Positions 26,270 to 36,165 of a stretch of 64,000 nt of DNA are shown here, piece after piece (position 1 is the stretch's first letter; each line of letters starts with the position of its first letter). Position numbers and translations under genes: made by a program. Below the pieces are notes generated by a model that saw only the letters and a program-made list of their open reading frames with translations, searched no databases and was not told the DNA's origin. The stretch comes from Desulfosporosinus sp. BRH_c37 (GTDB lineage: Bacteria > Bacillota > Desulfitobacteriia > Desulfitobacteriales > Desulfitobacteriaceae): positions 1 to 64,000 of the forward strand of contig LOEW01000240.1 of NCBI GenBank assembly GCA_001516045.1. The letters are read 5' to 3'.

Positions 26270-26998
26270 CTAAACCAATTCAGGCTTAGATATTTTAGAA
26301 ATAGATGATTTTACCTGTTTACCTTCTTTATTTCTAAAGGCAGAAATTGTTATTATTTGCATATATTGGTTATTCAGAATATCATTATATTTTATCTTTA
26401 ATTCATAAGTATTCACAAGATACAACTCATTAAATGTATAAAAGATTTTTAACTGCATAATTCCATCTTTTTCAAGTGACTTGATTTGATCATTTTCAGG
26501 TGTATATCCATTAAAAGAAACTACAATGAATTCTATTAATGGTCCTAATCCTATATTTTTAATTTTCAATGTCAATTCATCTTCTAATTCGTTTTCATAA
26601 CTATAGTTTTCAAATATTATTGCACTATACTTTATTACGTGATTTAAATCCCCCAGATATTCATTAATATATGGTCTAACACTTAGTCTTTGGCTCTCCT
26701 CAACTTTTAACTTTTCATCATATAGTTGGCATTCTAATAATTCATTTGATCGTCTTTGTTGAGCAATTTGTTCACGAACACCATCCATACTCATATACAT
26801 GCTAAAAAAGGTTAATGTTCCACTTAATAGACCACCTAGGAGTGCTGCGTAAAATCCTATCCAATCATTTGAAGTTGGTATGTCAAAAATATGTATTGAT
26901 ACTAAGATAGAAACAATAATTGGTGAAATTATAAGTATAACCCAAATTAATTTAAGTTGATTTTCAATCTTTAATGATTTTTTATATAGATATCTCAT
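26270..26998 (-). CDS. Hypothetical protein with two N-terminal membrane helices
   Basis: 242 aa. Helices at residues about 17-37 (LIWVILIISPIIVSILVSIH) and 47-67 (WIGFYAALLGGLLSGTLTFF), a short coiled coil (REQIAQQRRSNELLECQLYD), then a soluble beta-rich domain (LTLKIKNIGLGPLIEFIVVS). Such a two-helix plus sensor layout is common in accessory regions. Function unknown. Confidence 0.65.
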   Translation of the reverse strand: MRYLYKKSLKIENQLKLIWVILIISPIIVSILVSIHIFDIPTSNDWIGFYAALLGGLLSGTLTFFSMYMSMDGVREQIAQQRRSNELLECQLYDEKLKVEESQRLSVRPYINEYLGDLNHVIKYSAIIFENYSYENELEDELTLKIKNIGLGPLIEFIVVSFNGYTPENDQIKSLEKDGIMQLKIFYTFNELYLVNTYELKIKYNDILNNQYMQIITISAFRNKEGKQVKSSISKISKPELV

Positions 26999-27104
26999 TT
27001 CATCTTCCTTTTATTCACAGTTTATCTTGGAGACTTAACTTTAATATACATTATTAATTATTTTTTTAGTACTACCTACTATTCATATAATCCAATTCTC
27101 AATA

Positions 27105-29709
27105 CCGATAGGTAAGCCACCGCTTTTGCCACTAAATTGGCAGTCAGGGTAGCTTTTCCCTCAGTTCACACCGTACGTGATAGTTTCCTATCATACGGCG
27201 CTCCATCTATACAGCAGTCTTTACATGTGATTTTCCAAGTCGTTTCCTAAAATTCTCTATTTTCCTGCGTGTTTCTGGTTCTAAGTGGCTAATTGAAGCT
27301 TTCGCAACGTTAACTACCTCAAAACAATCCTTATCCATAGATGCTAGATTTGATACTTTATTTACTTTATTGATTGGCAGGTATGGGTTTATTCTGTGAG
27401 TGCATACAATGCCAGTATATAACCATTTGCCACAACATCTGCACTTAACATTATCACGGTTTAATGCATAAGCCCTATTCATGTAGTATTCAAAATTATA
27501 GCTCTTATCGGTCATACCGTTCGCTATCAGCATAGATGTCTTTTCAGTTAATATATCTTCTAATCTAGCATTTCTACGTTTCTTCTTTGTTCGCTTGAAG
27601 TGTTTTTGGCGACCTTCTTCAGTAAAGGGAGTTTCGTTTTGATTTTTCTGGAAAATTCTTTCCCAATTACAAAACACTAAATTTGTTACTCCTATATAAA
27701 TATCTCCATACTTTATTGCGGGGATTTTCTGGCTGTAGTTCTTATGCACATTATTTAGGTTTTGGGTTTCTTTAGCAGGAATCCATTTACCTTTATATTG
27801 CTTTAAGCGCCCATGGGCGACCAATGCTATTCGCTGACCAAACTCTTGCATGGCTACATTTACCCACGAGCAACTACTGTGGTAGTTTATTAATCCCCGT
27901 ATTTTGCTGTTAATCAGGTTAATACTATGTATTACCTGCTCCACGCTCGCATGTATACGGATATTCTTAATTTCTTCACATATTGCGTCTACCTTTTGTT
28001 TCAAGCGGTGCCTGTCAGGTATTGTTCTTGTGATATAGCCTTTCTTTGCTTTGCCTTTTACCACTTTGTATTCATAACCAAGAAACTTTATATAATTTTT
28101 GCGCACGTCAGTAATTAGCGTTTTTTCCTCGGATAAGTTTAATTTCATGTCATCATATAAGAACTCCTGAATACAACCTTTCAGAAATTCAGCATGTTCT
28201 CTGCTGTCCGTTATCACACAAAAATCATCGGCATATCTCACAAGGTATGCTGGTATTAAATTACTTCGTTCCCGAAGTGCCGCCATTTTTCCCCATTGGA
28301 TAGAATACTTGTAACGGGTTCGTTTGTTCTCCCATTGATTGGATAGCCATTCGTCGAACATATCCATGTAGGCATTGGCAAGCAATGGCGAAATAATCGA
28401 GCCCTGTTGGGTTCCATCTTCATTAATTTCACATTCACCTATGATACCTGCTTTAAGCATCGCTTTGATAATTTGAAGCACTCGTCTATCTTTGATTCCC
28501 ATGTGATACAAGCGTTTAAGTAATATACCGTGATTGATTTTATCAAAGCATTTGCTTATATCACCTTCTACTACCCAGTAGTAGCCTGTTTTGTGAACCA
28601 AATCAGTTACTCGTTGCAATGCCATTTGCGTGTCTCTCATAGGTCTGAACCCATAGGAGTGATTAAAGAATTGTGCTTCTAGTATTGGTTCAAGCACTAA
28701 CCTCATGCATTCTTGTACAATCCTGTCTCTGATGGAAGGAATGCCTAATGGCCGTTTTTCCGTTTTCCCAGGTTTATCAACGTATTCGCGTCTGATTTTT
28801 TGGGGAGTGAATTTTACAAAGGCACTTTGTATATCCTCTATAACCCATTTGTAGGGTTTCTCTAAATAATCTCTTTGCATGGTCTTAGAGTCAACCCCTG
28901 GAGTTTTACTGCCTTTGTTGGATTTGATATTGTGTATTGCTGTGACAATTGTTGCTTCTGATGAAATGATTTCAACTAATCCTCGAATAGAAGGTCTTTT
29001 ACCTTGTTCTAACGTTTTTTTCGCAATATCATATAATTCATCCACTGTTTTTCGCAGTTCTGCTTCAGATTTTAGGTAGTCAAATTTTTGTGCCATCCAC
29101 ACCGCCTCCTTTCGATTTGGTGTTCATGGTTTTAGTCAGTTTTGCCTACGGCTTCCTTGACAGACTGGTCACATGTTTTACTGTATCGACTATGCCCCTT
29201 CACTCCACTTCCATTACAGAAACTTCATCACTACTACAGGCTGCTGCCCTGCAATTTCATCAATCATTTCCTATTGATTAGGACTGGTATACCACCCATT
29301 ACGTTTATCACATATCCTATTGCAGTTCCCTTGTTCCTGTCATTTTAGCTTTACATTGCAGTTTTAGTTCCACCCTTTAGCCCGACTGCCACTTTCAACC
29401 AGTGTGATTATATTGTTGAAAGCATTTGACCTTTTTGGTTTTCTGTTGAATTCCACAGAAGTAAATGTAACTCAACGGCAGTACCCCACATGGGGCGGAT
29501 TTCTTCTTAGTTTGAAATCCTATAATTTACGAGCCGTACTTTCAGGTATTCGTCAGTCTTTAAGACATTCTAAACATGACTGCTTTTTAGCCTCCAGCAT
29601 ACTTGCCATCATCACAGATAACTTTTTCTGCACTTCACCGAGCTTCGTACAATAAACATGGTACTGTTTATGCACGTCGGAGTATTAGAGATTTTGTAAC
29701 CCCTCACAC
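27105..29709 (-). mobile_element. Group II intron with maturase
   Basis: The minus strand starts with GTGTG at 29709 (rule GUGYG). Domain V is at about 27164-27203 (GCGCCGTATGATAGGAAACT then ATCACGTACGG), domain VI follows, and the 3' end is at about CTTACCTATC (27105). The maturase lies in domain IV. About 2.6 kb, the usual size. Both splice sites are estimates from motif position. No interrupted gene is recognisable in the flanks, where a GGTAGG/CCTACC hairpin adjoins the 5' end. Confidence 0.8.
27207..29096 (-). CDS. ltrA: Group II intron reverse transcriptase/maturase
   Basis: 629 aa from ATG 29096 (MAQKFDYLKSEAEL), with AAAGGAGG 9 nt upstream. Reverse transcriptase motifs include KRPLGIPSIRDRIVQECMRL, GDISKCFDKINH, QGSIISPLLANAYMD and the catalytic YADD in LVRYADDFCVIT. 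A maturase X domain follows (about residues 360-450), then a C-terminal HNH-type endonuclease (CRCCGKWLYTGIVCTHRINP). All domains look intact, so the intron may still be mobile. Confidence 0.93.
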   Translation of the reverse strand: MAQKFDYLKSEAELRKTVDELYDIAKKTLEQGKRPSIRGLVEIISSEATIVTAIHNIKSNKGSKTPGVDSKTMQRDYLEKPYKWVIEDIQSAFVKFTPQKIRREYVDKPGKTEKRPLGIPSIRDRIVQECMRLVLEPILEAQFFNHSYGFRPMRDTQMALQRVTDLVHKTGYYWVVEGDISKCFDKINHGILLKRLYHMGIKDRRVLQIIKAMLKAGIIGECEINEDGTQQGSIISPLLANAYMDMFDEWLSNQWENKRTRYKYSIQWGKMAALRERSNLIPAYLVRYADDFCVITDSREHAEFLKGCIQEFLYDDMKLNLSEEKTLITDVRKNYIKFLGYEYKVVKGKAKKGYITRTIPDRHRLKQKVDAICEEIKNIRIHASVEQVIHSINLINSKIRGLINYHSSCSWVNVAMQEFGQRIALVAHGRLKQYKGKWIPAKETQNLNNVHKNYSQKIPAIKYGDIYIGVTNLVFCNWERIFQKNQNETPFTEEGRQKHFKRTKKKRRNARLEDILTEKTSMLIANGMTDKSYNFEYYMNRAYALNRDNVKCRCCGKWLYTGIVCTHRINPYLPINKVNKVSNLASMDKDCFEVVNVAKASISHLEPETRRKIENFRKRLGKSHVKTAV

Positions 29710-30035
29710 AGGGTCAGGTAGGTACTTCCCCTACCAATTCAAATGACAAGTTCTACTTGCTTTTCTGTTGTGCTAGTAGTCCGATTTTATTGTATATTTC
29801 TACACAGATTGTTCGGAAACAAGGCGCACACTTCCAGTTATAGACAAAATGCCTATACCATTAATCTCTTTAATGAAGAGCAATTTGATTCTCAATCTAG
29901 ATAACTTCCAACAAAATAATAACGCACCAATATTTGAGCAATATCCAAGAATACACTATTATTAACTCAAGATGACTAATCATCTCATGATTTCCTTGCG
30001 AAGTAAGGGGAAACCTGTCCTCAAATATAAAAAAA

Positions 30036-30053
30036 GCCCCCACCGATGAGAGC
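30036..30053 (-). terminator. G-U stem terminator GCTCTC-ATCGGT-GGGGGC
   Basis: Followed by T7 on the minus strand. Possibly ends the rpoA transcript. Second copy of the 20158-20176 hairpin. Confidence 0.7.
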
Positions 30054-30261
30054 CCAATTAGGGAAATTCTAGTGGACACCGAATCTACCAACATTCCTTC
30101 ACAAAGCCGCCGGATGTTCCTTAGGAGGGTTGGAACAAGTCTACATACTTTCTAAGACAACATTGGTTCAACACCACAGTGTGATTAGAGACATGTTTAT
30201 TTTTTAGCGTTGGAATAGTTGGACTAAGGGTACAAAAGTCAGAATCAATTGCAACAGCAAC

Positions 30262-30292
30262 AATTATGATTATGATTATGATTATGATTATT
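30262..30292. repeat. Hexanucleotide ATTATG microsatellite
   Basis: Four to five tandem ATTATG units within the 3' flank of rpoA. Confidence 0.9.
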
Positions 30293-30403
30293 AGTTGCCA
30301 CCAAACTGCCTTCGACGAATAACTTGGAAGTTGTAGCAGAGCTAATAGTCTACGCCGTCTGGAATTAGATTAGATAGTTTTACAGCCGAACTTTTACACC
30401 GAA

Positions 30404-31345
30404 TTACTCCTCTTCGGGACGGAACGTTAGTCCCAATTCTTTAAGTCTATCTGCTACCTCTTCTAGGGACTTGCGCCCAAGGTTACGCATTTTAGTCATG
30501 TCTTCTTCCGTCTTTTGTGTCAAATCCTCCACCGTATTTACCCCGTTCCGCTTCAGAGAGTTATAAGAACGAACGGACAGATTAAGTTCCTCAATCAACG
30601 TTGTTTCATCCTTGGAGTCTTCTTCTTTTTCTACAATAGTTTCAACATTATCGGGCTTATCACTGCTTCCAATAAAAAGACTCAGATGATCATTCAGTAT
30701 TCCGGCTGCCAAACTGATCGCCTCCTCCGGCGAGATACTGCCATTAGACCATGCTTCAAGGGTTAACTTGTCATAATCCGTGATTTGACCGACTCTGGTT
30801 GCCTCAACCCCGTAGTTGACCTTATAAATTGGGGCATAAATGGCGTCAATGGGTATAGCTCCGAGGGCATCCTCTGTCACCTTATATTTGTCAGCTGAGA
30901 TATAACCTTTCCCGCGGTTTACGGTCATTTCCATAAATAAACGGCCATCTTTATCTAATGTAGCTATCTTCATGTCCGGGTTCAAAATCTCAATATCTGG
31001 GTCAGTTATTATGTCTGCGGCCCTAACTATCCCTCTGCTCTGAGACTCTAAGCTAATAACCCGGGGTTCATCCGTATAGCTTTTCAGTGCGAGGGACTTC
31101 AAGTTGAGGATAATAGCCGTAACATCTTCCAAAACTCCCGGTATCGCGGAAGACTCGCTGAGTACCCCTTTGATTTTAACCGATGTCACTGCGGATCCGG
31201 AAAGAGAAGATAACAGGATGCGCCTTAGAGAATTCCCCAAGGTAATCCCATATCCCCTTTCAAGAGGCTCAACGACGAATTTGGCATAGCAGTTGTCTTC
31301 AGAACGCTCAATACACTCGATTCTTGGTTTCTTTATCTCTATCAT
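30404..31345 (-). CDS. rpoA: RNA polymerase alpha subunit, stand-alone gene
   Basis: 313 aa from ATG 31345 ([18 protein letters not shown]), with GAAGGGG upstream. N-terminal assembly domain: [20 protein letters not shown] and [20 protein letters not shown]. Linker at about 232-250 (acidic), then a C-terminal HhH domain [20 protein letters not shown] with [11 protein letters not shown] that binds UP elements and activators. Full length with all core motifs. The usual neighbours (rpsM, rpsK, rpsD, rplQ) are absent; instead it is flanked by an intron and a transposon, so it is either a second alpha gene or a displaced one. Confidence 0.93.
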   Translation of the reverse strand: MIEIKKPRIECIERSEDNCYAKFVVEPLERGYGITLGNSLRRILLSSLSGSAVTSVKIKGVLSESSAIPGVLEDVTAIILNLKSLALKSYTDEPRVISLESQSRGIVRAADIITDPDIEILNPDMKIATLDKDGRLFMEMTVNRGKGYISADKYKVTEDALGAIPIDAIYAPIYKVNYGVEATRVGQITDYDKLTLEAWSNGSISPEEAISLAAGILNDHLSLFIGSSDKPDNVETIVEKEEDSKDETTLIEELNLSVRSYNSLKRNGVNTVEDLTQKTEEDMTKMRNLGRKSLEEVADRLKELGLTFRPEEE

Positions 31346-31678
31346 TGGTAGGCCCCTTCTTACTACTTTTAATCGATTAATTAACATGACGAAGTATAGC
31401 ACCTATATGGCCAGAAACGTAATCCTTTAACACTATAGGTTCGCTAAGAATTGTTTTGACTAATCTTTTGAAACATATACCTGCATCATAAATTATTCGC
31501 AGACTATCAACAGTCTTAACGCTAATATGTTTCCTTAAACAACAACGATGTAAATATTCTGATTTATGGTGTCGTCTGGTTTTAGCCGTCTGACTTCAAA
31601 CTGCCAGTTTTGCTTATAGATCCCTATTTCAAGCGTACTCAACGACGTGCCCAGCTTACATTACTCAGCACTCATAAG
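31346..31678. other. rpoA promoter region
   Basis: AT-rich, no gene seen. Contains CAGACTATCAACAGTCTTAA, a short palindromic stretch, near 31500-31520. Confidence 0.4.
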
Positions 31679-31882
31679 TTATCTCCCGAGCTGTTTATTT
31701 AGGTTTTTGCTCCACAGAAAATTCGAAGAGTCTCTCTCTTGCAACGCCACACCTTGGCCAGCAAGCAAATAGACATTATCCGCCAATTTCATAACCCCTC
31801 CATCTAATGCATAAACCGCGCCACTAACAAAATCGATGACCCGCTTACTGAGTGCCACATCCACCAATGCAAGATTAATAGT
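31679..31882 (-). pseudogene. sepF: sepF C-terminal fragment cut by a transposon
   Basis: Open frame TTINLALVDVALSKRVIDFV then SGAVYALDGGVMKLADNVYL. This is the conserved C-terminal core of SepF, the FtsZ-anchoring division protein (consensus NLxxVxxxxAxRxVDFxxGxxYALDG). The 5' part is lost exactly where the transposon inverted repeat begins (31883). The tail NFLWSKNLNKQLGR is longer than usual. Confidence 0.75.
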
Positions 31883-32046
31883 TGTAGCGAACTGCGCTCT
31901 TAGGCGGTAATGTAACTAACGCCAATGTCAATGAATTATCATCTATCCATTTACCGCCTCTGGCGGTTATTGTTTTTCTGAACAATTACTGTCAATGGCG
32001 GCAACTCCTAGCATGATGAATCGCCGCCATCGACAGTTGGTTCGAA

Positions 32047-32844
32047 TTACAGATCTTCGTCGCTCATCCCTTTTTGCACGGCAGCCCCATCAACAATCGT
32101 ACTTTCTGCTGTCATTGCTGCAACGATGGCATAACGACAGATGTTATTTATGCGCCTTGGTATGCCCTTCGAATATTGGTGAATCATCGTCATCGCTTCA
32201 TCTGCAAATATTTGTTTGTCCAATCCGGCAACTCTTAAATGATGCAAAATGTAAGAAGAAACTTCTTTTTCATGTAGCGCGGGCAAACGGTAGTGAACCG
32301 TAATCCTTTGCCGAATGCACTCTAGCACTTGCAAGCGAAGGGTTTCCGTCAGTTGAGGTTGACCGACAAGTATTACTGTCAAAGGTGAAAACGAATCGGT
32401 TTGGTAATTGAGGACAAAACGGAGTTCGCTCAGCATAGATACAGACAACTCTTGTGCTTCATCAATCATGACAAGGGGTTTAACCCCTTTCTGATGCCAT
32501 TCCAGCATGATCTGAGTGAGAAGACGCTTGTTCTCTGGGAAGCCTCGACGAGGTTGTACATTCAACTGATATAGAAGGCTCCGATAAAATTCTGCAGGAG
32601 TTAACTGGGAACTAGCTAAATAAATGTAGCGGTAACGGGAGGCATCCAAGGCGTGCATAACTGCCCGGAGCGCAGTCGATTTGCCGGAACCAACCTGCCC
32701 TGTAACGACGGCCAAGGAGCCAGTTTCAATGGCGTGAGTGAGTCTAACTCGAAGTTCTTCATGTCCTTCGGAAACAAACACTTCGGCTGGAGCAAGTTCA
32801 CGAGAAAAAGGCTCTCTGGTAAAGGGGAAGTATGGACTAAACAC
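32047..32844 (-). CDS. ExeA/TniB-like AAA ATPase of transposon
   Basis: 265 aa; GTG 32844 overlaps the transposase stop by 8 nt. Walker A is VTGQVGSGKSTALRAVMHAL and Walker B is PLVMIDEAQELS, followed by an arginine-rich sensor region and a C-terminal helix bundle. The family (ExeA/GspA-like, TniB) selects targets and activates the DDE transposase. Complete. Confidence 0.88.
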   Translation of the reverse strand: MFSPYFPFTREPFSRELAPAEVFVSEGHEELRVRLTHAIETGSLAVVTGQVGSGKSTALRAVMHALDASRYRYIYLASSQLTPAEFYRSLLYQLNVQPRRGFPENKRLLTQIMLEWHQKGVKPLVMIDEAQELSVSMLSELRFVLNYQTDSFSPLTVILVGQPQLTETLRLQVLECIRQRITVHYRLPALHEKEVSSYILHHLRVAGLDKQIFADEAMTMIHQYSKGIPRRINNICRYAIVAAMTAESTIVDGAAVQKGMSDEDL

Positions 32845-34228
32845 TAGGCTTCACCCCCAGCGCCTTGGCAAATGAGAGGTAAGGGCGTTCTGACACGTCT
32901 CCTTTATGTTCCGCCATGATGGATTTCATCACGTCATCCAATGAAATTTGGCTCTCGGTCTGACGCTCACTCACTCGCCTGTCGGTGAAGTTTCTCATCT
33001 GGTAAGGTCGAGCCTCACCCCGATATATCCCTTCGAAATAGACAATAATTTGTTTTAGGTCATAGGGATTGAACCGGAGTTCCACGGTTTTACCCATGAG
33101 TGCTTCGTCCACTTCATAAAGATTCCCATAGATCTTCACCGCTGCGAGCGAACTTACATGACGCTTTTCCCGCCACAGAAACGCTTCATGAACCGTTTGT
33201 GAATCGATACACCGAGATTTCAAAAGACCTGGGCTTTTGGCTTGTTCTAAGCTTTCACGTGGACTCATCTTCAAGGTACTGTGTCGCCTTGCATGGTAGC
33301 GCGTTTCAATCCAAGCAGCGAGATAATGGTTCACTTCCGCTAGCGTGGTGATCTTTTTAGAATAGATCTGTGTTTTAAGTAACGGCTCAAATTTCTCGGC
33401 GACCGTTCTGAACCAGCGTTCTAGCTTCCCGCGCCCTTGGGGCTCTCTTACTTTCGTATGTTGAACCATAAATCCGAGTTCAGCCGCAATACGCTTGAGA
33501 TGATCGGATCGGAAAACTTTGGCATTATCGACATATAGACGCTCAAAAATTCCATGCTTCAGGATGGCCTTGAGAAGGGTGTCCTCCAAACAAGGTCGGC
33601 TCTCATTAAAGTAAAACTCAGCGTGCACAATCGTGCGTGTGAAACTATCGAGGATGGCGACGAGACGCAGCCTCCGATTCTTGTCTTTCACTTCATCATG
33701 GAGATAAGGGCCATCCCAGACATCACAAATCCATAAAACATGAGCGCCTTCCACACTTAAGAGCCGGTAACGTTTCTTAATGATTCGTTTAAGAGCTGGG
33801 CGATCGTTCCCTAACTGTCGGAAATGGCGATTGAGCGTACTCACACACATAAGCTCAGCTCCGGGGATAGTTTGTGAACGTAGGATGTCGATGAGACTAT
33901 CGGCTGAAAGTTCAGGCTGGGCCAGCCGTAATTTTACAGCTTCCGCTAGGGCCTCGGAGGGAAACGCTTTAAGGGATCCCTGTTCCATACGAACCTTCGG
34001 TTCTAGCCCTTTCAAACCAAATTTCTTGTACTGACTCAAATACCTCTCAATGGTACGCTTCCCCAAATGAACGAGGCAATTCTTTGCATCCAAGTGCATT
34101 TGGCTTGTAAGATCCTCGATGAGGATGTTTTGGACACCACGAGGCAAGGGGCGATTCAGCAACGGGGCAATCACTTCATACCGAAGCAAAGCAATCCGGG
34201 AACGCTCGTCGTCTTCTAGGTTTTTCAT
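32837..34228 (-). CDS. DDE transposase (TniA/Mu type)
   Basis: 463 aa. N-terminal HTH (ERYLSQYKKFGLKGLEP), catalytic rve/DDE core with DVWDGPYLHDEVKDKNRRLR (first D), YVDNAKVFRSDHLKRIAAEL (second D) and REPQGRGKLERWFRT (E), then a C-terminal Mu-type beta barrel (KTVELRFNPYDLKQIIVYFE). Cuts and joins the element ends together with the downstream ATPase. Complete, so probably once active. Confidence 0.9.
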   Translation of the reverse strand: MKNLEDDERSRIALLRYEVIAPLLNRPLPRGVQNILIEDLTSQMHLDAKNCLVHLGKRTIERYLSQYKKFGLKGLEPKVRMEQGSLKAFPSEALAEAVKLRLAQPELSADSLIDILRSQTIPGAELMCVSTLNRHFRQLGNDRPALKRIIKKRYRLLSVEGAHVLWICDVWDGPYLHDEVKDKNRRLRLVAILDSFTRTIVHAEFYFNESRPCLEDTLLKAILKHGIFERLYVDNAKVFRSDHLKRIAAELGFMVQHTKVREPQGRGKLERWFRTVAEKFEPLLKTQIYSKKITTLAEVNHYLAAWIETRYHARRHSTLKMSPRESLEQAKSPGLLKSRCIDSQTVHEAFLWREKRHVSSLAAVKIYGNLYEVDEALMGKTVELRFNPYDLKQIIVYFEGIYRGEARPYQMRNFTDRRVSERQTESQISLDDVMKSIMAEHKGDVSERPYLSFAKALGVKPSV

Positions 34229-34348
34229 ACGGTTTCTCCTCCTGATCGGTTCAAATTGAGGTATTTCCCTCTAAGAACCATCATGGGACAAATCAGGAGA
34301 TTTGGCGATGACCAAGGTTTGTGGAAATATACCCCCGAAGGGTGAGAA

Positions 34349-34984
34349 TTATCCAGGTGTTGACTTGGCATTCACCCTAGATTTGGCGTTTCCCAGAGGA
34401 GCCCCCCACAAATCCCAGCTCCCTTCGCTAAAGAGGTTACATAGCCCTATCAATCGGTGTAACCGAGGAAAACAAATCCACTCCGCGTAACGTCTTAACC
34501 AGGCGAGCAGAAGCTGCGTTATCCTCCAATCGACCATTGAGAGGATGGGCAAGCTTTCATATCCAATCACACTTAGAATACGCCCAATGACCTCGCCCCA
34601 CAGTTGCACGCCTTGTTCCAGCGTCAAGTTAACCCATCGAGAGATTGTTCTTGGATCGTAGCCGATTGTTGCTCCAAGTTCTTTAAAACTCATTCCTTGG
34701 AGGTGTTCGAGGAGCACAAATTCATGGGTTTCCAGCGCTTCACGCTGGTAAGGGAGCACAAATTCAGGCCAAAAACTAATCGTCTCATGGCACTCTTTAC
34801 AATAGGCCTGATTGATCTCTAGCTTCACTTCGTGAACATGATCAGGTAAAAAACCACGTTCCCAATGGTTATTCCAATAGGGCGTATGCCCTGGATTATT
34901 AAGACATGTTGGGCTCTCTGGAAGAAAATCCTTCGGATTTTCCTGATACCTCTTGTAATCTTCACAGGGAATTGTTATTCTCAT
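34349..34984 (-). CDS. DUF6431 protein of transposon
   Basis: 211 aa. Zinc-type cysteines (CLNNPGHTPYWNNHWERGF, CKECHETISFWPEFVLPYQR) followed by an HTH-like helix set (FVLLEHLQGMSFKELGATIG). Proteins of this type accompany this transposon class and may recognise ends or targets. It ends 120 nt before the transposase start. Role not established. Confidence 0.7.
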   Translation of the reverse strand: MRITIPCEDYKRYQENPKDFLPESPTCLNNPGHTPYWNNHWERGFLPDHVHEVKLEINQAYCKECHETISFWPEFVLPYQREALETHEFVLLEHLQGMSFKELGATIGYDPRTISRWVNLTLEQGVQLWGEVIGRILSVIGYESLPILSMVDWRITQLLLAWLRRYAEWICFPRLHRLIGLCNLFSEGSWDLWGAPLGNAKSRVNAKSTPG

Positions 34985-35200
34985 CTTGTACTGGACTTCC
35001 AGTCACCTTGTGAAATGGCATCGGGAGAAGGGCGGCCAAACTCTTTACTCCCATGCCTACGAAGATGAAGAAGCCATCTCCTTGTAATCTTTTACAAGAA
35101 ATGGCTTTCTGTTTTTATCGTCATTATTCCTGCTTTATCTTGCTTTTCCTTACCGCCTTCGGCGTTAAGCCTGTGGCCGCCTACTATCGTAGGCGGCCAC

Positions 35201-35389
35201 ACTAATACACCAGCAGCTCAAGGAGCTTCACAACAATTGGATCAATTCAAGTATGAGGTAGCTAATGAAATGGGTCTTCAACTCGGTGGTGACCGTACAA
35301 GTCGTGAAAATGGCTCTGTAGGTGGTCAAATGACCAAACGAATGATTCAGTTTGCAGAGGAACACCTTAAAGGTGGTAGCAAACTATAA
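35201..35389 (+). pseudogene. Alpha/beta-type SASP gene lacking its 5' end
   Basis: Frame TNTPAAQGASQQLDQFKYEV then LGGDRTSRENGSVGGQMTKR. This is the spore DNA-protecting SASP family, with the germination protease site and the GGxMTKR motif. The start codon and first residues are missing exactly at the transposon right end (35201). Shows that the lineage forms spores. Its left half is not at the other transposon end, where sepF is found instead. Confidence 0.88.
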
Positions 35390-35929
35390 TTAGGGTTAAT
35401 TCTGTACGTAAGTGGGATATTGAAAGATATTCCACTATTAAAATTAACCCCTAAAATTCCCAGCATATTGCAACGTACAAACGAGCATTATATGATATAA
35501 GGGTACGTAATGGTTGAGCCAAGATTTATATATGCTCTTTACCGGGTGTGTATGGGTCGGCCAAAGATTATATGCAGGTGCTAAAACGCTTGTCTATGGT
35601 CGGAGGGAAGATTTTTTACGATGGGGAAAAGCTTTACTGCAGTCTATTTCCGATTGTTTTGGGGTTCCAACTTATCGTAACGGGTCGAGCTAAGATTTTA
35701 CCGGGTGTTGAATTGTTCTTACGCAACCATATGTCGGAAGATATATGCATGTGTAAGAAATTCGGTTATATGCAGCCGAAAGGTTGTCTATAGCTGGGTA
35801 GATATCTTGTAAGGTCGAACGAATCATGAATATAGGTTGTGATTTGCTTGATTTTGGTTGAAAGATCATACTTGGGTAATAAGTGATCTGTATTGGTGTT
35901 AGGTAGATCATTGCGTGCTCTTATAAAAA

Positions 35930-35953
35930 AAGTCGCTAGAGATAGCGGCTTTT
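35930..35953 (+). terminator. Hairpin AGTCGCTA-GAGA-TAGCGGCT
   Basis: Followed by TTTAATTTTT; A-rich on the other side, so it could work on both strands. Confidence 0.65.
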
Positions 35954-36106
35954 AATTTTTCCATTTGTAATTTAATCGTGTGGCTTATCCATATTCCCAC
36001 CTCACACAAAGACGAGCCAATTCACTAACATATATTTAAAGCCGTCGTGGTTCCCTTGGATTGTATGATTCTCCGCGAGAGTGAAGCTGGGCAAATATCT
36101 GTACAT

Positions 36107-36130
36107 ATAAATTAGGCTCAGAATCAGCTG
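36107..36130 (-). terminator. Hairpin after the second DUF2680 gene
   Basis: AGGCTCAG and CTGAGCCT arms separated by a short AATCAG loop, 35 nt after the stop codon. Confidence 0.6.
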
Positions 36131-36165
36131 AGCCTATTACATATCGTTTTTCCTGACTGTTTTAA

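Larger units (their letters stand above)
29710..30403. other. Gene-free stretch between intron and rpoA
   Basis: Contains a G-U terminator (30036-30053, -), a hexanucleotide repeat (30262-30292) and, at 30075-30120, a sequence that recurs in diverged form at 36836-36880 (ACACC-AATT-ACCAACA ... AGCCGGG/CCGGATG). No supported gene. Confidence 0.5.
31883..35201 (-). mobile_element. TniA/TniB-type transposon (3.3 kb)
   Basis: Both ends start TGT and align over 41 nt without gaps (25 identities), including TTAGGCGG/GTAGGCGG at positions 18-25 and TAACGCC at 35-41. The right end forms a perfect 12-bp hairpin (35173-35200). Three genes read leftwards: DUF6431 protein, transposase, AAA ATPase. TGT...ACA ends and the transposase plus ATPase pair fit the Tn552/Tn5053/Mu class. 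The 5 bp outside each end (ATAGT, CTAAT) do not match, so there is no target duplication; an adjacent deletion is likely. Confidence 0.8.
35390..36165. other. Gene-free stretch with repeated words
   Basis: GGTCGGCCAAAGATTATATG, GGTCGAGCTAAGATTTTACC and GGTTGAGCCAAGATTTATAT recur with TACCGGGTGT. One frame (35548-35793) stays open across them but has no recognisable product. Ends with a hairpin (35930-35953). Possibly a decayed repeat array. Confidence 0.35.

Noticed and set aside
27207-29709. Group IIC intron inserted at a terminator
   Set aside because: The maturase carries an HNH endonuclease domain, which class C maturases lack, although a hairpin adjoins the 5' end.
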